Of a DNA stretch of 64,000 nt, positions 7,356-15,443 are shown piece by piece. This stretch comes from an uncultured Geobacter sp. (GTDB lineage Bacteria > Desulfobacterota > Desulfuromonadia > Geobacterales > CAIOGM01), in assembly GCA_903857795.1 (NCBI GenBank), contig CAIOGM010000143.1:1-64000 (forward strand). Reading direction: 5' to 3'. Each line of letters opens with the position of its first letter. Within the stretch, counting starts at the first letter, position 1. The notes beneath the pieces are model-generated. The model made no database searches, was not told where the DNA came from, and was given only the letters and a program-made list of their open reading frames with translations. Made by a program: the position numbers and the translations under genes.

Positions 7356-9694
7356 AGAAGGAGCGACACCGACCGAGTATCGCCAAGCCGCTGTTCGATC
7401 CGGCGGCGGTGCTGGCCTTTGCCGATGGGGGCGGCGTCAAAGCAGAGGCGCCGCTGCTGCCGATCCCGGAGATGGCGGTTCTCCCTCTCCCCGTAGAAAA
7501 GAGGAAGAGGGTCAAGGCGGCGCCGCCTCAGCCGGCCGAGGCCATCACCCCTGCAGCCCCATCGGCCACCGCTCCCGTCGTCGATTTCAACGACCCGACC
7601 CTCTACCTCAACCGGGAGCTGACCTGGCTGGAGTTCAACCGCCGGGTGCTCCATGAGGCTGAGGACGAGCGGACTCCGCTCCTGGAGCGGATCAAGTTCG
7701 CGGCCATTGTCAGCGCGAACCTGGACGAATTTTTCATGAAGCGAATCGGCGGCCTCAAGCAGCAGGTGGTGGCCGGGATCAGCAGCCGCACCGTGGACGG
7801 CCGCACCCCCCGCCGGCAGATCGATGACTGCTATGCCGTGGTCCGGGAACTGGAGGAGCGAAAGCAGGTGCTGCTCCCTGGCTTCCTCCGGCTCCTGGCC
7901 GAGCAGGGGATCAGGATCGTCTCCTTCGATCAGCTTACCTCCAAGGAGCGCAAGCAGCTTCGTGAACAGTATCACCGGAACATCTTTCCGCTTATCACCC
8001 CTCAGTCGGTGGATCCGGCCCACCCCTTCCCCTTCGTCTCCAACCTCTCTTTGAACCTGCTCGTGACGCTCCGCTATCCACGGGATCGGGAGACCTCCCT
8101 GGCCCGGGTCAAGGTGCCGGTGGGGGCCGGTATCCCCCGGTTCATCCGGGTGGGGAGCCATGACACCTTCGTCCCCCTGGATCAGGTCATCGGCCACAAC
8201 CTGGACATGCTCTTCCCGGAGATGGTGATCGTCTCCTGCGAGCTGTTCCGGGTGACGAGGAACGCCAATGCGGAGCGGGACGAGGAGGAGGCGGATGACC
8301 TCCTGGCCATGATCGAATCGGAACTGCGGGATAGAAAATTCGCTTCCATGGTCCGGGTGGAGGTCATGGAGGGGATGTCACGGCTCCACCGGGGGCAGCT
8401 GGCGGCAGAGCTGCAGCTGGATGAGGCGGCTGATGTCTTCGAGGTCTCGGGGATCATGGCCATGCGCGACCTCTTCGAGATCGCCCGGCTGGACTACCCT
8501 CTGCTCCGGGATCCGCCCCATCACCCGGTCGATCACCCTCTTCTCCAGACCCAGAGAAACATCTTCCACATCATCCGGGAGGCCGGCGCCCTCCTCCTCC
8601 AGCACCCCTACGAATCGTTCTCCACCTCGGTGGAGCGGTTCATCTCCGAGGCCGGGAGCGATCCCAAGGTGCGGGCCATCAAGATGACCCTCTATCGGAC
8701 CTCCAATCAGAGCCGGATCGTGGATCTCCTCATCGAGGCGGCGGACCGGGGCAAACAGGTGGCTGTGGTGGTGGAGCTGAAGGCCCGGTTCGACGAGGCG
8801 ACCAACATCCGGCTTGCGGAACGGCTGGAAGAGGCGGGGGTCCATGTCACCTATGGTGTGGTGGGGCTGAAGACTCACTGCAAGGTGATAATGGTGGTGC
8901 GCCAGGATTACAGCGGCCTGCGGCGCTACCTTCACTTCGGCACCGGCAACTATCATCCTGTTACCGCCCGGCTCTACAGCGATTTGGGGCTCCTTACCTG
9001 CGACGAGGAACTGGGGGAGGACGCCACCGAACTCTTCAACTACCTCACCACCGGCTACACCCCCAAACGGAACTACCGAAAGATTCTGCCAGCTCCCAAG
9101 CTGCTCAAGAAAGGGCTCCTCTCCCGGATCGACCGGGAGATTGCCGCGCATAGCATTAAGGAGCCGGGGCTGATCCGGTTCAAGATGAACGCCTTGGAAG
9201 ATGTGGACATCGTCCGCGCCCTCTACCGGGCCTCTCTGGCCGGGGTGAAGGTGGAGCTCATAATCAGGGACACCTGCCGCTTGAGGCCGGGGGTCGCCGG
9301 ACTCTCCGAGAACATCCGGGTCGTCAGCATCGTGGGGCGCTTCCTGGAGCACGCCCGGCTCTACTACTTCCGTAACGGCGGCAAGGAGGAGTATCTCATG
9401 GGATCCGCCGATGCCATGCAGCGCAATCTGGAGAGCCGGGTGGAGGTACTCGTCCCGGTTGAGCCTCCGCCGCTTCGTCGGGAGTTGCGCCGTCTCCTGG
9501 AGACCCAATTAGCGGACCGGAGGAGCGCCTGGGAGCTGCGCTCCGACGGGAGTTCGTTCCAGCTGATGCCGGAAGAGGGAGCGGAGGCGGGGAGCCACGA
9601 ACAGGCGATCTCTCTTGCCACCCGGCGGGAGCGCGAGGCGTCACGGCTCAAGAAGCGCAAGCCCAAGGGGTTCGGCGGGAAGAGCGTGCGGTAG
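7352..9694 (+). CDS. ppk1: Polyphosphate kinase 1 with extra N-terminal tail
   Basis: 780 residues. It polymerises the gamma phosphate of ATP into polyphosphate, reversibly. The two family histidines are visible: H509 in GLKTHCKV (the E. coli H435 equivalent, phospho-enzyme) and H667 in RFLEHARLYYF (the H592 equivalent). Canonical Ppk1 begins near YLNRELTWLEFNRRVL, here at about residue 85, so the protein carries a tail of about 75-80 residues that is basic at its start (MKKERHRPSIAK) and then Ala/Pro-rich. The start at 7352 overlaps the ParA-like gene by 4 bases. This context suggests positioning of the enzyme or its granules; that part is inference. Confidence 0.96.
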   Translation: MKKERHRPSIAKPLFDPAAVLAFADGGGVKAEAPLLPIPEMAVLPLPVEKRKRVKAAPPQPAEAITPAAPSATAPVVDFNDPTLYLNRELTWLEFNRRVLHEAEDERTPLLERIKFAAIVSANLDEFFMKRIGGLKQQVVAGISSRTVDGRTPRRQIDDCYAVVRELEERKQVLLPGFLRLLAEQGIRIVSFDQLTSKERKQLREQYHRNIFPLITPQSVDPAHPFPFVSNLSLNLLVTLRYPRDRETSLARVKVPVGAGIPRFIRVGSHDTFVPLDQVIGHNLDMLFPEMVIVSCELFRVTRNANAERDEEEADDLLAMIESELRDRKFASMVRVEVMEGMSRLHRGQLAAELQLDEAADVFEVSGIMAMRDLFEIARLDYPLLRDPPHHPVDHPLLQTQRNIFHIIREAGALLLQHPYESFSTSVERFISEAGSDPKVRAIKMTLYRTSNQSRIVDLLIEAADRGKQVAVVVELKARFDEATNIRLAERLEEAGVHVTYGVVGLKTHCKVIMVVRQDYSGLRRYLHFGTGNYHPVTARLYSDLGLLTCDEELGEDATELFNYLTTGYTPKRNYRKILPAPKLLKKGLLSRIDREIAAHSIKEPGLIRFKMNALEDVDIVRALYRASLAGVKVELIIRDTCRLRPGVAGLSENIRVVSIVGRFLEHARLYYFRNGGKEEYLMGSADAMQRNLESRVEVLVPVEPPPLRRELRRLLETQLADRRSAWELRSDGSSFQLMPEEGAEAGSHEQAISLATRREREASRLKKRKPKGFGGKSVR

Positions 9695-9762
9695 ATAAGT
9701 AGAGAGTAGTTGTGGGGGGGGCGAGGGCGAGCGAGTTATATCATTGAGAAAAGGTGATCGTT

Positions 9763-9879
9763 ATGAAAGGGAACCATACTTTGAAGTCTTCGCCCACTGA
9801 CTGGGAGCGGATCTCGACAATGGCTGACGAGGAGATAGATTATTCCGATTCTCCGCCGCTTCGTGCACGGAAAAGTTAG
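9763..9879 (+). pseudogene. Truncated BrnA-like antitoxin N-terminal fragment
   Basis: A 38-codon frame with a good SD (AAGGTGA, 7 bases before the ATG). Its residues 12-33 (SPTDWERISTMADEEIDYSD, then SPPL) match the N-terminal acidic stretch of BrnA-type antitoxins (compare MSDDSIDTSDIPEI in the brnA at 41924). The ribbon-helix-helix DNA-binding half is missing, and the following sequence in the other frames shows no BrnA C-terminus. The rest of the gap from 9695 to 10085 holds no other recognisable gene. It is probably the relic of a toxin-antitoxin pair; a functional micro-antitoxin is less likely. Confidence 0.5.
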
Positions 9880-10085
9880 AGACGTATTCCGTCATGGTCT
9901 CATGCTATCATCCTCCTTTCTGGCGATCATGATCTTGTTTTGCTTCGTCGGGGCAGGGCGGTTAAGATTGGGATCGGGAGATTGCTTCGGCTTCAGCTGT
10001 TGACGCAGAGTCGGAGAGCGGACGAAAAGTGGTATCGGTTTTTATCTGTTTCAATTAGTTTGTTTGCCGACGGGAAGGAGTGGCA

Positions 10086-10730
10086 ATGACGAAGAGAAAT
10101 ACCATCAACGTACAGGGGACATCTGTCTGCATCCTTGCCCAGCCGGGAGGGGATTATATATCCCTGACAGATATGGTTCGCAACTTTGACGGTGGCAGCG
10201 CATTGATCGAACAGTGGCTCAAGAACAAGGACACTGTTCTTTTTCTCGGTGTCTGGGAGCGGATAAATAACCCCGATTTTAATTCCCTCGAATTCGAGGG
10301 AATTAAAAATGAAGCTGGCCGTAATAGTTTTTTTCTCTCAGCAAAAAAATGGGTACAACTTACCGGCGCGAAAGGGCTGATTGCCAGCGCCGGACGTTAC
10401 GGGGGTACCTATGCACACAGTGATATTGCGTTGGAATTCGGTTCATGGCTCAGCCCGGAGTTCAAGCTCTACCTGATTAAGGAATTTCAGCGCCTCAAGG
10501 AAGATGAAAATCGGCGGCTTACCCTGGATTGGAATCTGAATCGCACTCTTTCCAAACTCAACTACCGTATTCATACCGATGCCATCAAGCAGCATCTTAT
10601 CCCGACTGAAGTCACCGCTGCTCAGGCTGCCATCACCTATGTCCCACGCCGCCATCACCAGCGGTCTGGAGTGGAATCTCAAGGTAACAAACCAGGATAT
10701 GGGGCATATTCTCGACAAATTTTCTGTTGA
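10086..10730 (+). pseudogene. KilA-N domain protein, C-terminus replaced
   Basis: 214 residues from the ATG at 10086 (GGAAGGAG upstream; a GTG two codons earlier is possible). Residues 1-140 carry a KilA-N domain (YISLTDMVRNFDGGSALIEQWLKNKDT, KWVQLTGAKGLIASAGRYGGTYAHSDIALEFGSW). KilA-N proteins are DNA-binding proteins common on phages and mobile DNA. The normal continuation after TAAQAA (a conserved helical C-terminal part in relatives) is lost; from about 10630 the frame reads through helicase DNA in the wrong phase (VPRRHHQRSGVESQ...). It is judged a truncated gene, though the KilA-N core itself is intact. Confidence 0.65.
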
Positions 10731-13057
10731 GTTTGAGACCTACTGGAACAGTCGTGAGTTTGTTCATTTTGACCACGAGAATCCGGCAGAGTTTCGGGCA
10801 GCCATTGACCGCGCCCGCAATCCTCAAAAAAACGGTCCGGCACTGTTTTTTGATCTACGTCCGCATCCCTTTCAGGAGCGTATTCTTGAGGCGCTGGAGC
10901 GAGAGAGGCAGAGCCACGATCGATGGCGCAATCTGGTAATTGCCGCCACCGGAACCGGTAAAACCGTGGTCGCTGCTTTTGACTTCAAGCGATTCTACCT
11001 GCAGAACCAGCGACAGGCGCGACTCCTTTTTGTCGGCCACCGACAGGAGATTCTCCAGCAAGCTCAAACGACCTTTCGTCACGTCCTTCGGGAGCAAAAT
11101 TTCGGAGAGTTGCTGGTCGGACCGTTTCAGGCCAATCGCCGGGAACATCTGTTCTGTCGGCATGTTGACCAGTCGGCGTCTCTGGGAGCAGGTGGGATGT
11201 GACTTCTACGATTATATTGTGGTTGATGAGGCACACCACGGTGCCGCCGCCAGTTACCGGCCGATCTTTGATAACTTTACACCAAAGATCCTCCTTGGCC
11301 TGACCGCCACTCCGGAAAGGATGGATGGCGACAATGTGGCTGCCGACTTCGGTAACCGTTTTGCCGCCGAAATTCGTCTCCCCGAAGCACTGGAAGAAAA
11401 GCTCCTCTCTCCTTTTCATTATTTCGGCGTTGCCGATCCGATTGCCATTAACGGGGAGCAGCTTTGGCGTAATGGCCGGTATGACGCTGCTGCCCTGGAA
11501 AACGTGTATGTACTGGATCATGTGCGAGCCAAGCAGCGAGTCGCTGCCATTCTCACCGCACTTCACCGCTACGAACCGGATGTGAACGGACTCAAAGGGA
11601 TCGGTTTTTGCGTCACCATCAAGCACGCAGTTTTCATGGCGGAGCAGTTCACCCGGCAGGGGATTTTGTCAGAAGCATTTGTTTACGGTGTAGATGCGGA
11701 ACGTTGCACGGAACTTTTAGACGATTTGAAGTCCGGAAAACTCACATTCTTGTTCACCGTGGATAAACTGAGCGAAGGTGTGGATGTTCCCGAGGTGAAT
11801 ATCATCCTCTTCCTGCGCCCCACCGAGAGCCTGACCGTTTTTCTGCAGCAGTTGGGCCGCGGTCTTCGCCATGCACCGGGTAAGGATTGTCTTACCGTAC
11901 TTGATTTTGTCGGCCAGGCTCACCGCCGTTACCGGGTCGACACCAAACTCAAGGCCCTCTTGCCACGGCACCGCTTCTCCATCGACAAGGAAGTTGAACT
12001 TGATTTCCCCCACCTCCCGGCGGGCTGCTCCATTCAACTCGACCGCCTCTCCCGGCAGTACGTACTGGATAACATCAGGGAAAACCTCAGCCGCCTGACG
12101 GTACAGGTTCCCGACCGACTTCAGACCTTCACCAGCGAAACCGGACAGCCCCTTACCTTCGGTAACTTCATCCGCTATCACGATTATGACCCGGAACTCT
12201 TGTTGGCAAAAGAGTCGTGGAGTGAATGGAAGGCAAGGGCTCAGCTGGCCCCGTCTCCTGTTGATCCTGATCTGACCCGACTGAAGAAGAGTCTGGTCCG
12301 GGCGGCCTTCATCAATGGCCCGAAAGAGGCTGGGTTGTTATGCGAGGTCATCGCCGCTATCTCCCGAGGGGACATTCCCGCAGCGGTGACGATTGCCGGA
12401 GAATCGGTGATGCTTTTGTACTACCGGTTCTGGGGGGACAAGGGGAGTAACGTCGGAATTACCTCACTGGAAGATGCCTTTCGCCGGCTTGTGGCAAATC
12501 CGACCATACTTGCCGATCTGAAAGAGATTCTTGCCTGGTCACTGGATGCCACTCAGGTGAGTGGCATGATTCCCCTCCTCCCCTTTACCTGTCCACTGGA
12601 ACTTCATGCCCGGTATGGGGGGAAGGAGATTCAGTCGGTTTTTGGCAAGGCGACCCTTGAGACCGCCGGGCAAACCGGAGTGGGGGTGTTTCACTTCCCT
12701 GCAGTCAGCTGCTATGCGCTCCTCATCACCTTTCAGAAGAGCGAAAAGGAGTTCTCACCCAGCACCATGTATGCGGATTATCCAATCAGCAGAGAACTTC
12801 TCCATTGGGAGTCACAGGCGAATACTGCGCAACATCACATAGACGGTCAGAATTTCATACACCACATGGAAAGGGGCTATACCATCCTGGTGTTTGCCCG
12901 CGACCAGAAAAAACGGAACGGAGTCACCGTCCCTTTTACCTATCTTGGGCCGGTGGAGCGGGTTAGCCACGAAGGCGAGCGCCCCATCAAGCTGGTCTGG
13001 CAGTTACGTCATTCGATGCCGGTGGAGATGTTCAAAGATAATCGGCGGGGTGGGTAA
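10639..13057 (+). pseudogene. SF2 helicase with DUF3427-type C-terminus, N-terminally truncated and frameshifted
   Basis: Two frames together encode a superfamily 2 helicase of the PLD-helicase-DUF3427 architecture. The first frame (to about 11154) has Walker A ATGTGKT and ends its homology at REHLFC. The second (to 13057) resumes at SVGMLTSRRLWEQVG and carries the DEAH box (VVDEAHHG), LTATPER, the motif VI region QQLGRGLRHAPGKDCLTVLDF and a long DUF3427-like tail. The PLD nuclease half expected at the N-terminus is absent; homology begins at SGLEWNLKVTNQDMG. The frameshift sits in GTTCTGTCGG (11151-11160). Such fused helicase-nucleases occur in accessory, defence-type loci. It is probably non-functional unless the frame is restored. 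Confidence 0.8.
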
Positions 13058-13098
13058 GAATAAATGGTGCGCTGGGGGCAGACTCTCACGTTGATAAG

Positions 13099-13116
13099 TT
13101 GGCATATCCTTGGCTA
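13099..13116 (+). promoter_or_regulatory. Candidate sigma-54 promoter
   Basis: TTGGCATATCCTTGGCTA has the GG-N10-GC spacing of -24/-12 promoters (GG 13101-13102, GC 13113-13114) and a good TGGCA element; the -12 element is TGGC rather than TTGC. It lies about 215 bases before the ATP-grasp gene. No clear enhancer pair is seen upstream, so it is only a candidate. Confidence 0.35.
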
Positions 13117-13195
13117 AACTGGCATTTCATTAGATTTTTTGATAAAAAAATTGCGTTTTATTCTGTCCTGAATTGTTATTTTCCGGTATGTTGGA

Positions 13196-13223
13196 TGTCC
13201 ATTTCGGCATGCCGAAATGGACA
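13196..13223 (+). repeat. Perfect 28-bp palindrome
   Basis: TGTCCATTTCGGCA is followed immediately by its exact reverse complement TGCCGAAATGGACA, with no loop. It lies between the broken helicase and the ATP-grasp gene. It has no downstream T-run, so it is not an ordinary terminator. It could be a dimer-binding operator or the relic end of a mobile element. The rest of 13058-13329 shows no gene. Confidence 0.7.
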
Positions 13224-13329
13224 TAAAAAGTGCCGACGGCTCTTTTTCGCAAGGGTTCAAAGGGGGGCAGAAGGGCAAGCTTTGGGGTACGCTCTCGAGT
13301 TACCGGGATGGAATTCACTGAATGATCCT

Positions 13330-14571
13330 ATGAATAATGATTCTTCGCTACCCAGCGCCATTGACTCCGGCGACACTCCCTCATTCATCGGCATGGCGTC
13401 GTTTATGCGGCAGCTGGCGTCAGGGGTGGATATGGGCCGGCTTGCGGCAACAGCGGCGAACAATCCCGATCTTGCCGACAGGCTGATGGGGTTGTCGGTG
13501 CTGTTTTGGTTGACGGGAAACGGCGATATGGCGCTGGATTTGCAGGCCAAGGCGATAACCATCCGGCAGCAGTATCATCTGCTGACGGCTGGCGGTCGGC
13601 CGGGAATCAGACTCCTTGCCATCGTGAAAGCCGGCGACCTGCTGGAGAACACACCTCTGGACTTTCTCCTGGAGGGGTCCGATGTGGCGCTGGATCTCCT
13701 CTATGTCTCTCTGAATCTCCCTATTCCCGACCCGCTGCCGGAGCATGATGTGCTGTTTATCGCCATCGCCCAATCGGACCGGAACCGGCCGCTGCTGGAA
13801 CGTCTCAATGCTCTCGAGTACTCTTTTCTTCGCCCCGTGCTGAACAGGCCCGGACGAATCATCTCCTTGTCACGGGAGAGGGTCAGTGCGCTGCTTCAAT
13901 CTGTTCCCGGTCTGGAGATGCCGGTTTCGGCCCGTGTTGGCAGGGAACTCCTGCTGCAGCTTCAGCGGAGTGAACGATCAGTTCCCGACCTGATCGGGGA
14001 GGGTGACTTCCCGATCATTCTACGGCCGGTGGGCACCCACGGCGGCAAGGGGCTGGCACGGCTTGACAGTGCGGAGGCCGTTGGCGACTACCTGAGTTCG
14101 ACAGATGCAGACGACTTCAGTGCCGCACGTTTTGTCGATTACCAGGGGACCGACGGCCTGTACCGCAAGTATCGTATAGCCCTGATCGACGGTCGGCCGT
14201 ATGTCTGCCATGGGGCGATTTCCGAAAAGTGGGTGGTCCATTACACCTCTGCCGGGATGACGGAAAGCGCCGAGAAGCGCGCCGAAGAGGCGAAATTCAT
14301 GGCTGATTTCGATGCTGACTTCGCCTTCAGGCACAAGGAGCCGTTCCGGGTGATCGGTGAGCGGATCGGTCTCGATTACGCCGTTATCGATTGCAGCGAA
14401 ACAGTTGAAGGCAACCTGCTCATTTTTGAACTGGACAACATCGGGTTTGTGCATGCCGCAGATCCGATCTCTCTGTTCCCCTACAAACAACCGCCGATGC
14501 GAAAACTCTTTGCCGCTTTTCGTGAACTGCTCGGACGGGCGGCACACGAATGGCAAGAGCAGAATCAATGA
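13330..14571 (+). CDS. ATP-grasp protein with helical N-terminal half
   Basis: 413 residues from the ATG at 13330, the first Met at which sensible sequence begins; the SD is weak and the in-frame upstream part is not credible coding. The N-terminal about 200 residues are helical and TPR-like (ADRLMGLSVLFWLTGNGDMALDLQAKAI), followed by a dinucleotide-fold-like segment (HDVLFIAIAQSDRNRPLLE). The C-terminal half is an ATP-grasp fold: FPIILRPVGTHGGKGL (phosphate loop), KYRIALIDGRPYVCHGAIS, and the metal-binding ELDN. ATP-grasp ligases join carboxylates to amines, as in RimK. The substrate is unknown. It lies 15 bases before a PhnD-like binding protein, so the two are probably co-transcribed. Confidence 0.7.
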   Translation: MNNDSSLPSAIDSGDTPSFIGMASFMRQLASGVDMGRLAATAANNPDLADRLMGLSVLFWLTGNGDMALDLQAKAITIRQQYHLLTAGGRPGIRLLAIVKAGDLLENTPLDFLLEGSDVALDLLYVSLNLPIPDPLPEHDVLFIAIAQSDRNRPLLERLNALEYSFLRPVLNRPGRIISLSRERVSALLQSVPGLEMPVSARVGRELLLQLQRSERSVPDLIGEGDFPIILRPVGTHGGKGLARLDSAEAVGDYLSSTDADDFSAARFVDYQGTDGLYRKYRIALIDGRPYVCHGAISEKWVVHYTSAGMTESAEKRAEEAKFMADFDADFAFRHKEPFRVIGERIGLDYAVIDCSETVEGNLLIFELDNIGFVHAADPISLFPYKQPPMRKLFAAFRELLGRAAHEWQEQNQ

Positions 14572-14586
14572 CACAAGGGGGAGACC

Positions 14587-15438
14587 ATGAAACGGAGCAC
14601 CGCATCGGTCTGTTGCACGCTACTGCTACTGCTGCTTGGGGCTTCATGCACGTTCGCCGCCGGCGACAGTTTCACCTTCGGGGTCAACCCCCAGCGTAAC
14701 GCAGTGCTGACGGCCCAATACTGGAACCCTATCCTGGCGTATGTGGCCAGGAAAAGCGGCGTCAGGCTGGAGATGAAGGTGGAGAAGAGCGGGCAGGATT
14801 ATTCCGTCAAGGTGGGGCAGGGGGAGTACGATTTCGCCTATACCAATCACATCTTCAACCCCGCCAACGCCAGGGTCGGGTACCATGTTTTTGCCCGCCC
14901 CCATGAGGACTCCATCCGGGGCGAGATCGTCGTGACCGAGGGGTCGCCGGTGCGTACGCTTGAAGAGCTGAACGGCCGGGAGATCGGCTTCCCCTCCAAG
15001 GCGGCTTTTGTCGGCTATGCCGTGCCGATGGATGCCCTGATCCGCCGGGGTGTTACGGTCAAGCCGGTGTTCGGGGGGAACCAGGAGGGGATCATGGCCC
15101 AGCTCAAGGGGGGGAAGGTCGTGGCCGCCGGGGTCAACTCTCAGGTGATGCGTGATTTTGCCCAGCGGGAGAAGTTGGCGTACCGGGTTATCTGGCGCTC
15201 CCAGGAGTTCCTCAATCTCCCCCTTGTTGCCCATCCGAGGGTTTCAGCCAAGACGGTTGCCACGGTGCGCAAGGCGATGATCGAGATGAACACCGATCCC
15301 GAAGGGGGTAAGATCCTCGCCACCAGCGCCGCACTCATCGGCCAGAAACCACCGTTGGGGTTTGAACCGTCATCGGATAAAGAGTACCGCAATCAGTGGG
15401 ATTTTTACAAGACGACGACTCTCCCGGAATACAGGTAG
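14587..15438 (+). CDS. PhnD-like periplasmic substrate-binding protein
   Basis: 283 residues with a signal peptide (about 1-25, ending FAAG) and a PhnD/SsuA-type bilobed fold: FTFGVNPQRNAVLTAQYWNPILAYVARKSGV, GEYDFAYTNH, REIGFPSKAAFVGYAVPMDALIRRG. This family binds phosphonates, phosphite and related anions. No ABC permease or ATPase gene is adjacent; the next gene, 6 bases on, is a membrane sensor kinase. The likely role is therefore a ligand-presenting sensory subunit for that kinase rather than a transporter part. The ligand cannot be read from sequence. Confidence 0.82.
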   Translation: MKRSTASVCCTLLLLLLGASCTFAAGDSFTFGVNPQRNAVLTAQYWNPILAYVARKSGVRLEMKVEKSGQDYSVKVGQGEYDFAYTNHIFNPANARVGYHVFARPHEDSIRGEIVVTEGSPVRTLEELNGREIGFPSKAAFVGYAVPMDALIRRGVTVKPVFGGNQEGIMAQLKGGKVVAAGVNSQVMRDFAQREKLAYRVIWRSQEFLNLPLVAHPRVSAKTVATVRKAMIEMNTDPEGGKILATSAALIGQKPPLGFEPSSDKEYRNQWDFYKTTTLPEYR

Positions 15439-15443
15439 TGACG

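Noticed and set aside
13099-13329. N-terminal extension of the ATP-grasp protein
   Set aside because: The translated segment crosses the 28-bp palindrome and has no family-like sequence; the ATG at 13330 is preferred.
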